Source: Nostoc piscinale CENA21 (GTDB lineage Bacteria; Cyanobacteriota; Cyanobacteriia; Cyanobacteriales; Nostocaceae). From it: DNA of 64,000 nt. Where the stretch lies: the NCBI RefSeq assembly GCF_001298445.1, contig NZ_CP012036.1, positions 2,817,297 to 2,881,296 on the forward strand, given 5' to 3'. This document shows positions 34,065 to 43,732 of this stretch, piece after piece. The stretch's first letter is position 1, and each line of letters begins with the position of its first letter. The position numbers and the translations under genes are program-made. Below the pieces are notes generated by a model. That model made no database searches. It saw only the letters and a list, made by a program, of their open reading frames with translations, and had not been told where the DNA came from.

Positions 34065-34199
34065 GACTGACGCACAAAGGTTGTCTGTTAAGAATAGGTG
34101 TAAGGGTTTGAGGTTTTGAGGTAAGGGTTTTGAACACCTACACCCTTATACCCCTTCACCCTTCGCTAAATCCTTAATTTTTTGTTTTTTGCATAAGTC
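34065..34199. repeat. Miniature inverted-repeat element, GACTTACGCA family, copy 3 (both ends present)
   Basis: The left end is GACTGACGCACAAAGG and the right end is TGCATAAGTC. GTGTAAGGG faces ACACCCTTATACCCC inside. It lies between two convergent genes. Confidence 0.6.
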
Positions 34200-34229
34200 A
34201 TAAAGTAATACAAAATCGAAACTCTCAAG

Positions 34230-36152
34230 CTAGTTTCCTTTTGGACGGGGAAATTGGGAAGGCGGTTTGAAATTCTCGACTGGTACACCTTTGAGGGCTT
34301 TGGTCATGAAATCTCTCCAAATAGGAGCTACCATCCCACCACCAGTTGCACTGCTGGCTAATTGCCTGTTGTCATCTCTACCTACCCAGACAGCAGTTGT
34401 CAATTGTGGTACGGTTCCAACAAACCAAATATCTTTTTCTGATGAAGTTGTACCTGTTTTACCAGCCACCGGACGATCAAGCGCAGCAGCTTTACCAGTT
34501 CCTGAGTTAACAACTGTCTCCATCGTATTAATAATTGCAGCCGCAGCCCAAGGATCAAGAACCAACTGGGGTTTAGGAGTATTGTCTAATAATACATTTC
34601 CGCTACTGTCAGTAATTCGAGCAATAATTGTTGGTGGAGACTGCCATCCATAATTAGCAAAAGTAGCGTAAGCACTTGCCATTTCTAGGGGTGTCACACC
34701 GATCGCACCTAAAGGCAAAGAAGTTACAGGTTCCATCGGACTCATAATTCCTAAAGTCCGACAAGTTTCGATAACTTTAGACATCCCAACAGCTTTACCA
34801 ATCTTAATCACAGGAATGTTGCGAGACTGAGCTAAAGCAGTACGAATCGGCATTGGCCCCCTAAATGAGCCGTCATAATTCCGTGGATAGTACCAACCAT
34901 TACCATCTCGATAACTCACAGGCGAGTCATCTACTGTTGAGTCTGGTGAATATTTCCCAGTGGCAAAGGCTGTGTAGTAAACAAATGGTTTAAAAGAAGA
35001 ACCTGGTTGACGTTGAGCTTGAGTTGCACGGTTAAACTCACTCACCTTGGAATCTACACCACCCACCAAGGCTTTAATAAAATGGGTACGCGGATCAATC
35101 GCTACCAAAGCAATTTGATTCTTATACAACCCTTGGCTTAAAAGAGTTTGATGCCATTTCTTCACAGTATCTTCTGCCATCATTTGGAATTTGGCATCAA
35201 CTGTAGTTTGGACGCGCATCCCGCCTTTGAGTAATGCGTCACGCCCAAACTTCTTAGCTAGTTCCTGGGATACAGTGTTAGAAACATAGGGTAAGGCGCT
35301 ACCTTGGAAAGACCTGATTCTACCAAGTTTAATTTCTTGATTTAGGGCATCATCATATTCTTGCTGGGTGATCCATTTCAAATCCAGCATCCGCCCTAGT
35401 ACTTCTTTTTGCTTTTGTTTTGCCAGCTTCATACTAGCAAACGGGCTAAATTCTTCTGGCGCTTGAATTAAACCCGCCATCATCGCCGACTCTCCCAAGG
35501 TTAGGGTTTCGGCTGACTTATCAAAGTAGCTGCGTGCTGCTGTTTGGACACCGTAATTATTGTGACCCCAATAAACTTGATTGAGGTACATTTCTAAAAT
35601 TTGGTCTTTGGTGAGAATTTGTTCTAAACGAATTGCCAATACAGCCTCGGCTAATTTCCGAGTAATGGCGCGTTTTTGCGACAAAAATAAGTTTTTCACC
35701 AACTGCATGGTGATGGTAGAACCACCTTCTTTCACACCACCTGCTACGGCGTTAACTACAATCGCACGCCCCACGCCAGTGGGATTAATCCCGTGGTGAT
35801 AGTAGAAATGGCTATCTTCACTGGCGAGGACTGCGCGTTTTAAATTAGGTGAAATTCTGTCTAAAGGTACAACTTCGCGGTTAGCTTCTCCGTGGACGCT
35901 GGCCAGGAGTTTACCTTTAATGTCATAAATATAAGTTGTTTCTGAAGGCAAAAAGTTACGCAGTTGTCTGACATCGGGCAAATTGCGGAAACTAATTGCT
36001 AAACCAACCAGCCCTCCAGCTACAATAGAGCTTGTCAGCATGGTTATAGATAACAAAGTACCGCCAGTTATCTGACCTACGCCCTTCAAGAACTCAAAAC
36101 CTGATGAAGGCCGACGTTGTGGCTGCTTATTTTCAAGAGTCCTAGACGACAC
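34230..36152 (-). CDS. Class A penicillin-binding protein (PBP1-type glycosyltransferase/transpeptidase)
   Basis: The bifunctional murein synthase has 640 residues. A short cytoplasmic tail and one membrane helix (GGTLLSITMLTSSIVAGGLV) come first. The GT51 domain follows, with catalytic Glu in ASEDSHFYYHHG and EGGSTITMQLVKNLF. The transpeptidase domain has active-site Ser in PGSSFKPF, SRN in QSRNIPVIK, and KTGTT. It ends FPRPKGN. Cyanobacteria usually carry several class A PBPs, so I give no gene symbol. It is transcribed divergently from tyrS, with about 170 nt between the start codons. Confidence 0.92.
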   Translation of the reverse strand: MSSRTLENKQPQRRPSSGFEFLKGVGQITGGTLLSITMLTSSIVAGGLVGLAISFRNLPDVRQLRNFLPSETTYIYDIKGKLLASVHGEANREVVPLDRISPNLKRAVLASEDSHFYYHHGINPTGVGRAIVVNAVAGGVKEGGSTITMQLVKNLFLSQKRAITRKLAEAVLAIRLEQILTKDQILEMYLNQVYWGHNNYGVQTAARSYFDKSAETLTLGESAMMAGLIQAPEEFSPFASMKLAKQKQKEVLGRMLDLKWITQQEYDDALNQEIKLGRIRSFQGSALPYVSNTVSQELAKKFGRDALLKGGMRVQTTVDAKFQMMAEDTVKKWHQTLLSQGLYKNQIALVAIDPRTHFIKALVGGVDSKVSEFNRATQAQRQPGSSFKPFVYYTAFATGKYSPDSTVDDSPVSYRDGNGWYYPRNYDGSFRGPMPIRTALAQSRNIPVIKIGKAVGMSKVIETCRTLGIMSPMEPVTSLPLGAIGVTPLEMASAYATFANYGWQSPPTIIARITDSSGNVLLDNTPKPQLVLDPWAAAAIINTMETVVNSGTGKAAALDRPVAGKTGTTSSEKDIWFVGTVPQLTTAVWVGRDDNRQLASSATGGGMVAPIWRDFMTKALKGVPVENFKPPSQFPRPKGN

Positions 36153-36326
36153 GGTGATCTCACTTCCTCACTTGTAAATTTAACTGTAATTCATCGAAAT
36201 GCAGCAAGGTGGTTAATTTTTTGCAATTATATTAGTTTGGCAGATGAAAAAACGGACAAGTTGCCAGTGAATGTAACCAACCTAACTTCTCAGATAAAAA
36301 GTGTAGTTAATAGCGAATCTCCTATT

Positions 36327-37523
36327 ATGGCGCAAGATTTTTCTTGGCTGCATCGTGGAATAGTAGAAGTATTCCCCCAACCGACTGATATTAATAGCGA
36401 AATAGAAAGTTTAGAACAGCGTCTAGCAAATAGTAACAGACCTTTGAGGGTGAAATTGGGAATCGACCCCACGGGTGCTGATATTCACTTTGGTCATAGC
36501 ATACCAGTTAGAAAACTGCGAGCGTTTCAAGATGCTGGTCATACGGCAGTCCTGATTATTGGTGATTTTACAGCCCGCATTGGTGATCCGACTGGGAAAT
36601 CTGAGGTGCGTCGCCAGCTAACAGAGGCTGATGTGGCGCAAAATGCCCAGACTTACTTAGACCAAGTGCGTCCTATTTTGGATTTTGACACACCAGGACG
36701 GTTAGAGGTGCGATATAACTCCGAATGGCTTTCCCAGCTTAATTTAGGAAAAATTTTAGAGTTACTGTCTACTATGACGGTGGGGCAGATGTTAGCCAAG
36801 GAAGGATTTGCTGAACGTTACAAAAAAGAGAATCCAATTTTCCTGCATGAGTTCCTTTATCCGTTGATGCAAGGCTATGATTCTGTGGCTGTTGAGGCTG
36901 ATGTAGAACTTGGGGGAACTGACCAGAAGTTTAACATTGCGGTGGGACGGGATTTACAACGTCATTTTGGACAGAAGCCACAATTTGGTGTGCTGTTACC
37001 GATTTTAATTGGTACAGATGGCGTACAGAAGATGTCGAAGTCTCTGGGCAATTATGTCGGTTTGTCGGAACACCCAGGGCAGAAATATCAGAAGTTACAA
37101 GGGGTTCCAGATAATTTGCTGTCACAGTATTTTGAACTACTGACAGATTTACCTTTAGATAAATTGCCAGAAAACCCGCGCGATCGCCAGATGCTTTTAG
37201 CTTGGGAAGTAGTTAAACAATATCACGGCGAACAAGCTGCAAATGAAGCGAAAGAAGCAGCAAAAAGTGGCGGGAAGGAAGGTGCTGTTCCGGAATTTTC
37301 TCTGGCTGGTGTACCCCAATTTCCGGCAAAGTTGGCTTTTATACTGGGTGCTTGTGGCTTGTGTAAAAGTACAGGCGAAGGACGGCGGAAAATTCAAGAA
37401 GGTGGTGTACGCCTAGATGGCGATCGCATTACTGATGTTGATACCACTTTCAATGAGCCTAGTGAATTACACGGACGAGTGTTGCAAGTGGGTAAGAATA
37501 AGTTTGTGCGTTTAGTTCTGTAG
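36327..37523 (+). CDS. tyrS: Tyrosyl-tRNA synthetase
   Basis: The class I synthetase has 398 residues. The HIGH-like motif is in GADIHFGHSIPVRKL. GDFTARIGDPTGKSEVRR and LGGTDQKFNI belong to the Tyr-binding core, and KMSKSLGNY is the KMSKS loop. A C-terminal S4 RNA-binding domain (GRRKIQEGGVRLDGDRI) completes the protein. ATG 36327 (MAQDFSWLH) is the conserved start; the frame is open 70 codons upstream, but that stretch crosses the promoter region of the divergent PBP gene. It is followed after 56 nt by pyrF. Confidence 0.95.
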   Translation: MAQDFSWLHRGIVEVFPQPTDINSEIESLEQRLANSNRPLRVKLGIDPTGADIHFGHSIPVRKLRAFQDAGHTAVLIIGDFTARIGDPTGKSEVRRQLTEADVAQNAQTYLDQVRPILDFDTPGRLEVRYNSEWLSQLNLGKILELLSTMTVGQMLAKEGFAERYKKENPIFLHEFLYPLMQGYDSVAVEADVELGGTDQKFNIAVGRDLQRHFGQKPQFGVLLPILIGTDGVQKMSKSLGNYVGLSEHPGQKYQKLQGVPDNLLSQYFELLTDLPLDKLPENPRDRQMLLAWEVVKQYHGEQAANEAKEAAKSGGKEGAVPEFSLAGVPQFPAKLAFILGACGLCKSTGEGRRKIQEGGVRLDGDRITDVDTTFNEPSELHGRVLQVGKNKFVRLVL

Positions 37524-37579
37524 ATTTAGGGGTGTGGGGAGACAAGGTAGACAAGGGGGATTGGGGGATGTGGGAGTAA

Positions 37580-38290
37580 ATGATGGGTAATGACAAAATA
37601 ATTGTGGCTTTAGATGTGCCAGATTTGGAGGGTGCGATCGCTCTAATTGACAAGCTAGAATCAGTTAGTTTCTGGAAGGTTGGTTTAGAGTTGTTTACCA
37701 GTACTGGGCCGCAAATTTTAGAAATCTTAAAGTCTCGGCAAAAGCGCATCTTTTTAGATTTAAAGTTTCACGACATCCCTAATACGGTGGCTGGGGCTTG
37801 TCGCAGTTCGGCGCGTTATGGGGTAGATTTGTTGACAATTCATGCAACAGCAGGTAAAGATGCACTCAAAGCCGCTACCGAAGCAGCCCAAACAGGTGCA
37901 GCCCAAGCAGGTGTACAACCACCAAAATTAATTGCTATTACGCTGCTGACGAGTATTTCGGCGCGACAGTTGGCGTTTGATTTAAAAATTCCCCTGGAGT
38001 TGCCAGAATTTGCCCTAGAAATGGCATTGATGGCAAAAGAATCAGGCTTAGATGGGGCGGTATGTTCACCCCAAGAAGTGGCACAATTGCGCCAAACTAG
38101 CGGGGATGAGTTTTTACTGGTTTGTCCGGGGGTGCGTCCAACTTGGGCTGATAAAGGAGATCAAAAGCGATCACTCACACCTTCCCAAGCCCTGCAAGCT
38201 GGTGCAAACTATTTAGTAATTGGTCGTCCTATCACTGCTGCGCCTGATCCTGAGTTAGCCTGGAAACGAATTTCTGAGGAATTGAACTAG
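37580..38290 (+). CDS. pyrF: Orotidine-5'-phosphate decarboxylase
   Basis: The enzyme has 236 residues and makes UMP from OMP. The substrate Asp is in KIIVALDVPDLEGA, the catalytic Asp-x-Lys-x-x-Asp set in IFLDLKFHDIPNTV, and the phosphate loop in YLVIGRPITAAPD. Two ATGs in tandem (37580, 37583) make the exact start uncertain by one codon. The leader (37524-37579) contains intergenic GGGGAGACAAGG repeat sequence. It may be cotranscribed with tyrS. Confidence 0.95.
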   Translation: MMGNDKIIVALDVPDLEGAIALIDKLESVSFWKVGLELFTSTGPQILEILKSRQKRIFLDLKFHDIPNTVAGACRSSARYGVDLLTIHATAGKDALKAATEAAQTGAAQAGVQPPKLIAITLLTSISARQLAFDLKIPLELPEFALEMALMAKESGLDGAVCSPQEVAQLRQTSGDEFLLVCPGVRPTWADKGDQKRSLTPSQALQAGANYLVIGRPITAAPDPELAWKRISEELN

Positions 38291-38573
38291 GGGCTAGTGG
38301 CTAATAAAAGTAGGGTGTTTTAAGGCTATACAAGGATTTTGGAACTTAAGACAGTAAGAATTAGCCGTAACGCACCATCTTTTTCAGTGTGTTTGGCGTT
38401 GACATAACGCATCCTGAAATTTAAGGTTTACTTACACAAAAGTATGAAAAAAGTCTTTTTCCTTCACCCCTATACCCCTACACCCCTATTCTCTACTCCC
38501 CCTCATCGCTTCTACGTTCTGTCTAATAATTGCCCATACCATTGATAACTCTGCATTCTCTCAAGCCACAGAG

Positions 38574-39066
38574 ATGAATGTAAACTCTGTTTGCAGAGAA
38601 AAAAAATCTCGAAACATTAACTACTAAACTTTTGCAAGATTTACCTAGTTATACTAATCGTGCCAGTCAACGCGCTCGTCGGCGAACAAGACGTAGTGAT
38701 TTGTTCAGCTATATGCTGTTAGCTGGTAGACCAGAATTTCAACCTCTACCGTTAAATCCTGTTAACGATGATCTCAATGAGCAGAAAAGTACTAATTCAA
38801 AAGTTGAACAGGTATTTTTTACTACTTTAGAACGGCAGTATATAGAAAATAAAGCTATTGAATTACAAGAATTCCATTGGTTGTTTTTGACTAAAAATCA
38901 AAGTGGCTGGTATTTGGTAACGATGTTGACACAAACTGGTGCTTCTAGAAATCAACAACCACCAACACCACCGCGTGATAGTAGCAATGGTATAGTTGCT
39001 CAAGGGATAAAAGCTTGGTTGCGAGACTGTCGGGCGGGAAGTCTGCGAGAGACAGAAAGAAACTAA
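38574..39066 (+). CDS. Conserved cyanobacterial protein of unknown function; start disturbed by an A8 run
   Basis: The clear coding part reads LETLTTKLLQDLPSYTNRAS, QRARRRTRRSDLFSYMLLAG, then a variable middle and FHWLFLTKNQSGWYLVTML. The frame is open from 38584 but has no ATG; TTG 38632 is the first usual start inside it. ATG 38574 begins MNVNSVCREKK in another frame. Removing one A from the A8 run at 38599-38606 joins the two into one protein of about 163 residues. I favour that reading, but a TTG start at 38632 (144 residues) is possible. Arg-rich N-terminus; no known domain. Confidence 0.55.
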
Positions 39067-39083
39067 GAGCTTATCTAAAGATA

Positions 39084-39279
39084 GAACTTACGTAGTGATA
39101 TGAAAAATCTGGGTTTTGTCTGTGTAGCCGAGCCAGTGCGTTGGGTGGGTTCCCCGACTTGTAGACGCGCTTTGCGCGGCTTCTCGCAGAGTAGCATCTG
39201 GCGTGCGACTTAAGTCGCAGGCGTGCAAGATGTGAATATACCCTTTCACCCCCACACCCAATCTATATGCGTAAGTCCT
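39084..39279. repeat. Miniature inverted-repeat element, GACTTACGCA family, copy 4, with nested palindromic repeat
   Basis: The ends are GAACTTACGTA and TATGCGTAAGTCC. Inside is AGCCAGTGCGTTGGG plus GTTCCCCGACTTG, the repeat also present upstream of nifB. It occupies much of the 466-base gap; 39280-39533 shows nothing further. Confidence 0.6.
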
Positions 39280-39533
39280 GCTGCTTTTTTCTATCTTAGG
39301 ATAGATGCTAAAAATTTTTGTTTAAAATTGTATTTTTATGTACAGCCTTGAGTATAACAATTACTTAAAGACTAGTAACAGATTTTGAGCAGAAGCTTTG
39401 AATTTCAAAGGTAAGTTGCCAAAATAATTATTAGTCACGCACTTAATATCAAGCTAGTTTTGCTACTTGAATGAAAGTTGCGTGTTCTACCGATAATGAA
39501 AATCAGGGTACAGATACAAGTAGAGTGTGAGCA

Positions 39534-40337
39534 GTGAAGATAAATTACATACCTCCCCTATCAATTGCTCAGGTAACGGATATACATCTGTTTGCCTCAG
39601 AAAATCATCAACTGCTGGGAATGCCTACAATTGAGTCTTTTAAGGTAGTGTTGGAGCGATTGCAGGAGTTAAAATCGGAAATTGATTTACTATTGTTGAC
39701 TGGAGATTTATCTGGGGATGGAACTTCCGAGTCTTATGAACATCTGCAAAATTTAGTCAATCAATTAGCAATACCTACTTACTGGCTACCAGGAAATCAT
39801 GACTGTGCGATCGCAATGAATGAAATTCTTAACCTGAAAATGATTTCGCGGCGCAAGTCTTTCCAGCGTGGTAATTGGAATTTTATCTTACTAAACTCGA
39901 CTGTACCTGAGTGTGTACATGGTCATCTTTCTTTTAATACTCTCAGTTGGCTAGAGTCGGAATTAACTAAACTAGGCGATAAGCCCACATTAATAGCGTT
40001 ACATCATCCACCTTTTTTGATAAATTCTGTATGGTTAGATAGCAGTAGTCTGCAAAATCCTGAAGAATTTTTTGCAGTAATTGACCGCCACCCACAAGTT
40101 AAGTTAGTTTTATGCGGTCATATTCATCAACAATTCCAACACCAGCGCCGCAACGTCGGGTATTTAGGAACTCCCTCAACTTGTATTCAATTTCGTTCCA
40201 ATAGTCCTACTTTTGCTATTGACGAAAAAGCTCCAGGATTTCGGCTGCTAAAACTATACCCCAGTGGTGTCTGGGAAACTTCAGTAGAAAGAGTTCCCTA
40301 TTTTCACCCACTGGAGTTAGCCGCAACGGGATACTAG
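39534..40337 (+). CDS. Calcineurin-like metallophosphoesterase (CpdA-like)
   Basis: The protein has 267 residues. The dinuclear metal site is complete: TDIHLF, LLTGDLSGDG, LPGNHDC, ALHHPPF and LCGHIHQQ. This order matches class III cyclic-nucleotide phosphodiesterases such as CpdA, so hydrolysis of cAMP or a related nucleotide is likely though not certain. The GTG start at 39534 sits shortly after AGAGTGTGAGCA; there is no better ATG. Single gene; it converges with the CpcT gene, with 56 nt of CAGCACT-repeat DNA between. Confidence 0.85.
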   Translation: MKINYIPPLSIAQVTDIHLFASENHQLLGMPTIESFKVVLERLQELKSEIDLLLLTGDLSGDGTSESYEHLQNLVNQLAIPTYWLPGNHDCAIAMNEILNLKMISRRKSFQRGNWNFILLNSTVPECVHGHLSFNTLSWLESELTKLGDKPTLIALHHPPFLINSVWLDSSSLQNPEEFFAVIDRHPQVKLVLCGHIHQQFQHQRRNVGYLGTPSTCIQFRSNSPTFAIDEKAPGFRLLKLYPSGVWETSVERVPYFHPLELAATGY

Positions 40338-40393
40338 ACAAGTCAAAAGTTAAAAGTCAATATCTTGTCTCCCTTGTCCCCCCAACTCAGCAC

Positions 40394-40984
40394 TCAGCAC
40401 TTAACTTCATCTGCAAAACTTGCCCACCGCACAAAGTAAAATGGCCCAGCGACGGAACCCCAGATATGTTCATCGGTTTCTAAGTCGCGTCCTCTGTCAA
40501 GGCTGATGAATTTCTCGTCGTCAATTTCAAATTCACTGTCTAGGTAAGTTTTTTGGCCTTTGCGGAACACAATACAACCTTTTCCTGGTTCTACATAACC
40601 TTTAAAGCTGTTACCTGTCCACTCGACTAGCATGTTACAGCCTGGTAGCTTTTCTAAGTCATCGGCTGTCAGGGTTTTGAGGCGTTCTAAGTCACGAGAT
40701 GCACCGTAGAATTTTTCTTCTTGTTTAACAGTGTAGTTTTCGATGTGGATGCGATCGCCTGCGTTCAACAAATTTAATACCCGCAAACGATAAGGGTCAT
40801 TCAACATATAGTCATAAGCTTGTTCCACAAAAAAACTGACCCCTGATAGCAAGTCCAAAGGTAAGGGACGCATACACACGCGAATATGTGCATAAAATGG
40901 CGGATTTTCAAAAGCCTGGGCTTGGTTACTAAAATCAGCTGCCATCCATCTTGCTAAGGTTGCAATATCTGTAGAGCTTGTCAT
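40394..40984 (-). CDS. cpcT: Phycobiliprotein chromophore lyase, CpcT/CpeT family
   Basis: The protein has 196 residues. It starts MTSSTDIATLARWMAADFSN and contains PFYAHIRVCMRPLP, SFFVEQAYDYMLNDPYRLRV and FYGASRDLERL, followed by WGSVAGPFYFVRWASFADEV, the usual CpcT/CpeT pattern. Family members form a calyx-like barrel and attach phycocyanobilin to Cys-153 of beta subunits of phycocyanin or phycoerythrocyanin. Which beta subunit is served cannot be told from sequence alone. It is a single gene, as is common for this lyase. Confidence 0.9.
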   Translation of the reverse strand: MTSSTDIATLARWMAADFSNQAQAFENPPFYAHIRVCMRPLPLDLLSGVSFFVEQAYDYMLNDPYRLRVLNLLNAGDRIHIENYTVKQEEKFYGASRDLERLKTLTADDLEKLPGCNMLVEWTGNSFKGYVEPGKGCIVFRKGQKTYLDSEFEIDDEKFISLDRGRDLETDEHIWGSVAGPFYFVRWASFADEVKC

Positions 40985-41173
40985 TTATAGATTATCTTTG
41001 GTTGCTTAAAAATCTCTTTGAGTATTTTAATGAAGTATGAAGTGTGAAGTCTAAAGTATGAATTTTTATGAAGAGAAATTCATATTTTATTCTATGGATA
41101 TGCTCACATCTTGCATCTACCCCTAGCGACTAGAAATCGCAGCCATACAAACAAAGTCTACTGGGCGGACTCA

Positions 41174-41287
41174 GGGACTCCCAGCTTAAAAAATATACTA
41201 TCACTATGTAGGCAAAGGGCAGAAAGCAGGGGGAAAATATTCTATGTCTTCTCTCGGCAATTGGATAATTTATTTTCTGGAAGTCCC
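41174..41287. repeat. 114-bp miniature element with 11-bp terminal inverted repeats
   Basis: The ends GGGACTCCCAG and CTGGAAGTCCC are complementary with one mismatch. The interior (ATATACTATCACTATGTAGG, GCAGGGGGAAAATATTC) recurs in degenerate form at 27461-27545. Confidence 0.6.
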
Positions 41288-41308
41288 TAACAGAAAATCA
41301 AGGTTTTT

Positions 41309-41406
41309 AAACACAAAGATTATCTGTTGAGATTTGATGTAAGGGTTCTGAATAAGTACATCCCTATACCCTTACACCCAGTCTCCCTAAAAAACCTTTG
41401 TGCTTA
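41309..41406. repeat. Inverted-repeat element related to the GACTTACGCA family, copy 5
   Basis: AACACAAAGATTATCTG faces CCTTTGTGCTT, and GTAAGGG faces CCCTTACACCC. It lies just after the 114-bp element and beside the 3' end of the zinc-ribbon gene. Confidence 0.5.
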
Positions 41407-41418
41407 ACCCCTCAAGAC

Positions 41419-41604
41419 TTAAGTATTAATCTTTGGCTGAGTCAGCACTCCTGTATTCCGGGTTTCTCCATTATTTAAGCGATTAATTGTTAACAGCGGT
41501 ACTTCTTGTCGGCACGACAGGCAAAACCAATATAGTTCACCATGACGGACATGACGCAGTAGGGAACCACCGCAACACGGGCAAGTGTTGGCTCGCATAC
41601 TCAT
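41419..41604 (-). CDS. Small zinc-ribbon protein, unknown function
   Basis: The protein has 61 residues. CPCCGG and WFCLSCRQEV supply two CxxC pairs that should bind one zinc. A short tail follows (INRLNNGETRNTGVLTQPK). ATG 41604 or 41598 (MSMRAN) could start it; GGAGGACAT lies just upstream on its strand. It follows the next upstream gene on the same strand by 161 nt. I cannot assign a role; small zinc ribbons often bind nucleic acid or protein. Confidence 0.65.
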   Translation of the reverse strand: MSMRANTCPCCGGSLLRHVRHGELYWFCLSCRQEVPLLTINRLNNGETRNTGVLTQPKINT

Positions 41605-41765
41605 TCCAATGTCCTCCTTAAAAATAAGATTGATGTTAAATGCAGGTAAAAAGGTTGTAAATTATTGCCGCCCTTGAGCGGTATGGATGTAACCATTGAG
41701 GTTGATGCGATTTTTTATAATTTTTTTCTAGGCTGTTTCGTAGCTGTCAACCATTTGAGTAACGC

Positions 41766-42197
41766 TCAATTTTGTGGCATTAACGGATAATCTGCAAGCA
41801 AAATTCCGTTACCAACTATGGCAAGATAATTTAAATTAATTTGCCTTTGAGTGTGACTAATGCTGATGTAAGCTTGCTTTTGGTGGTGACTGTAGACGTT
41901 AACATTATCTTTTGTAAAATTGCTGTGCATACTCTGCACACTGGGAGTTGTAACCAAACTCGCTAAAGGTAATGCCCCAATTTCTACATGAGAATGAATG
42001 ATGCCGAATTCCGCAGCTTGTTGATCAGTTTGGCTCTTTTCCAACATTTCACACACTGCATACTCTTGGAAATTACTATCTAAGGGTAATGCCTGTGGAT
42101 GAATTGCTACTAAACGAGCCAGAGTTTGTGAATCACCAGAAGCAAACAAAGTTACTTCATGGACAAGGCGCATTAATTCATCGGTCAAGCAACTCAT
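41766..42197 (-). CDS. Conserved hypothetical protein
   Basis: The protein has 143 residues. The N-terminal half (CLTDELMRLVHEVTLFASGD, LARLVAIHPQALPLDS) is helical. The C-terminal half (SISHTQRQINLNYLAIVGNG, ILLADYPLMPQN) looks beta-rich. No motif is recognised and there is no signal peptide. The 533 bases upstream (42198-42730) separate it from the divergent exonuclease gene and hold nothing I can name beyond AT-rich promoter-like DNA. Confidence 0.6.
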   Translation of the reverse strand: MSCLTDELMRLVHEVTLFASGDSQTLARLVAIHPQALPLDSNFQEYAVCEMLEKSQTDQQAAEFGIIHSHVEIGALPLASLVTTPSVQSMHSNFTKDNVNVYSHHQKQAYISISHTQRQINLNYLAIVGNGILLADYPLMPQN

Positions 42198-42730
42198 TAA
42201 CAGTTCAATTCCTCCATAATTTGAAGGCGGAACTCGTTCCCATAAAGGGGGCTACCTGAGCGATTGTCATAAGTTGTTTTGGTTCGGACTGTCAGAAAGT
42301 CTTGCTATAAAGATTATTAAAATCTTTTCTCGAAGACAAAGCATTTTTACTGACTCTTTTAAGATTTCAATTAACTTAACTGACTTGCAAGAGTGCAACA
42401 TTAGTTAACACTAACGTCTTTGTCTACCGCTAAATTTAAGACCATTTACAGGTTGTAGCCACTAAGTGTCTACACCTTTAAAATATAGCTCACCTTCCTT
42501 GATTTTCATCTACCTTGAGAATCAGAATTAGTCTGAATATTTTGTAGCAGAACTTACAAAAAGCTAGATTTTGTAGCCATAAATACTAAAAATCCCATCC
42601 GGGATCAATTTTCTTAGAAGAATAATCTGTTTAAAAATCGGCAGTTACGAGGATCATTAACATAAAGATTAAATAATACTAAAATTTTGTTATCTGGGAA
42701 TCTTAGGCATTAATTTAGATAAATAACTAA

Positions 42731-43516
42731 ATGAAAATTGTAACTTGGAATGTTAATTCAATTCGCACTCGTCTAGAACAGGTGATCTATTGGTTACGTG
42801 AGAATCCTGTGGATGTGCTTTGTTTGCAAGAAACAAAAGTCATAGATGCCGATTTCCCGCGATCGCCTTTTGTCGAATTAGGCTATCATCTCTACATCTC
42901 AGGACAAAAAGCTTATAACGGTGTTGCCCTCATCTCCCGTCAACCACTCAAAGATGTTTCTGCCGGATTCACCGCTATATTGCCTCACCTAGAACCAGAA
43001 TGGGATGAGCAGAAACGCGTAATTACAGGTGTGATTGATGATATTCGGATTGTGAATTTATATGTACCTAATGGTTCTGCCATTGGCAGTGAAAAATATG
43101 AATTTAAGTTACGCTGGTTAACTGTGTTACGAGAGTATTTACAATTTCTGCTCAAGTCACAATCAGCCATTTGCATTTGCGGTGACTTTAATATTGCGCT
43201 GGAATCGATAGATATTCATGACAAGGTAAATGCAGATAACCATATTATGTCGTCACCAGCAGAACGCCAAGCCTTGAGAGATATTCTGGAATTAGGCTTT
43301 GCTGATGCTTTCCGCAAGTTTACTACGGAAGGCGGACATTATAGTTGGTGGGATTATCGCACAGCCGCCTTTCGCCGCAACTTAGGCTGGCGGATTGATC
43401 ATCACTATCTCACACCAGTGTTGTATGAGCGTGCCAAAAGTTGCATTATTGACGTGAATCCCAGAACATTACCCCAACCCAGCGATCATACACCAGTGAT
43501 TGTGGAACTTGAGTAA
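42731..43516 (+). CDS. xth: Exodeoxyribonuclease III (AP endonuclease)
   Basis: The base-excision-repair nuclease has 261 residues. KIVTWNVNSIRTRLEQV, LCLQETKV (metal Glu), NLYVPNGSAIGSEKYEFKL, ICGDFNIAL (catalytic Asp/Asn), WWDYRTAAFRRNLGWRIDHH and QPSDHTPVIVELE are all in the exonuclease III/EEP order. ATG 42731 opens the protein without extra sequence. It is convergent with rppA, with a 110-bp inverted-repeat element between their 3' ends. Confidence 0.95.
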   Translation: MKIVTWNVNSIRTRLEQVIYWLRENPVDVLCLQETKVIDADFPRSPFVELGYHLYISGQKAYNGVALISRQPLKDVSAGFTAILPHLEPEWDEQKRVITGVIDDIRIVNLYVPNGSAIGSEKYEFKLRWLTVLREYLQFLLKSQSAICICGDFNIALESIDIHDKVNADNHIMSSPAERQALRDILELGFADAFRKFTTEGGHYSWWDYRTAAFRRNLGWRIDHHYLTPVLYERAKSCIIDVNPRTLPQPSDHTPVIVELE

Positions 43517-43524
43517 AAAAGGGG

Positions 43525-43634
43525 CTAGTACAGTGCGGCGTAAATAAACAGACCATAAGAAATTGCTAAAAGGCTTGTAGTATAACTATTATTGCTGTTT
43601 ACTTTTGCCTTTTTACTTTTGCTTTGTTGTACTA
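43525..43634. repeat. CTAGTACA inverted-repeat element, copy A
   Basis: The ends are CTAGTACAGTGCGGCG and TTGTACTA. The interior GACCATAAGAAATTGCTAAA and GGCTTGTAGTATAACTATTA recurs reverse-complemented at 52074-52170. It lies between the convergent xth and rppA genes. Confidence 0.7.
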
Positions 43635-43732
43635 TGAGCTATAGATGAGGATCTTTTACTCCTAAAGTAGGTGGGTGGGAAAATTTATTGATTTTATGAT
43701 CGCCTAAACTAATCATTAAAGTGCGATCGCTT

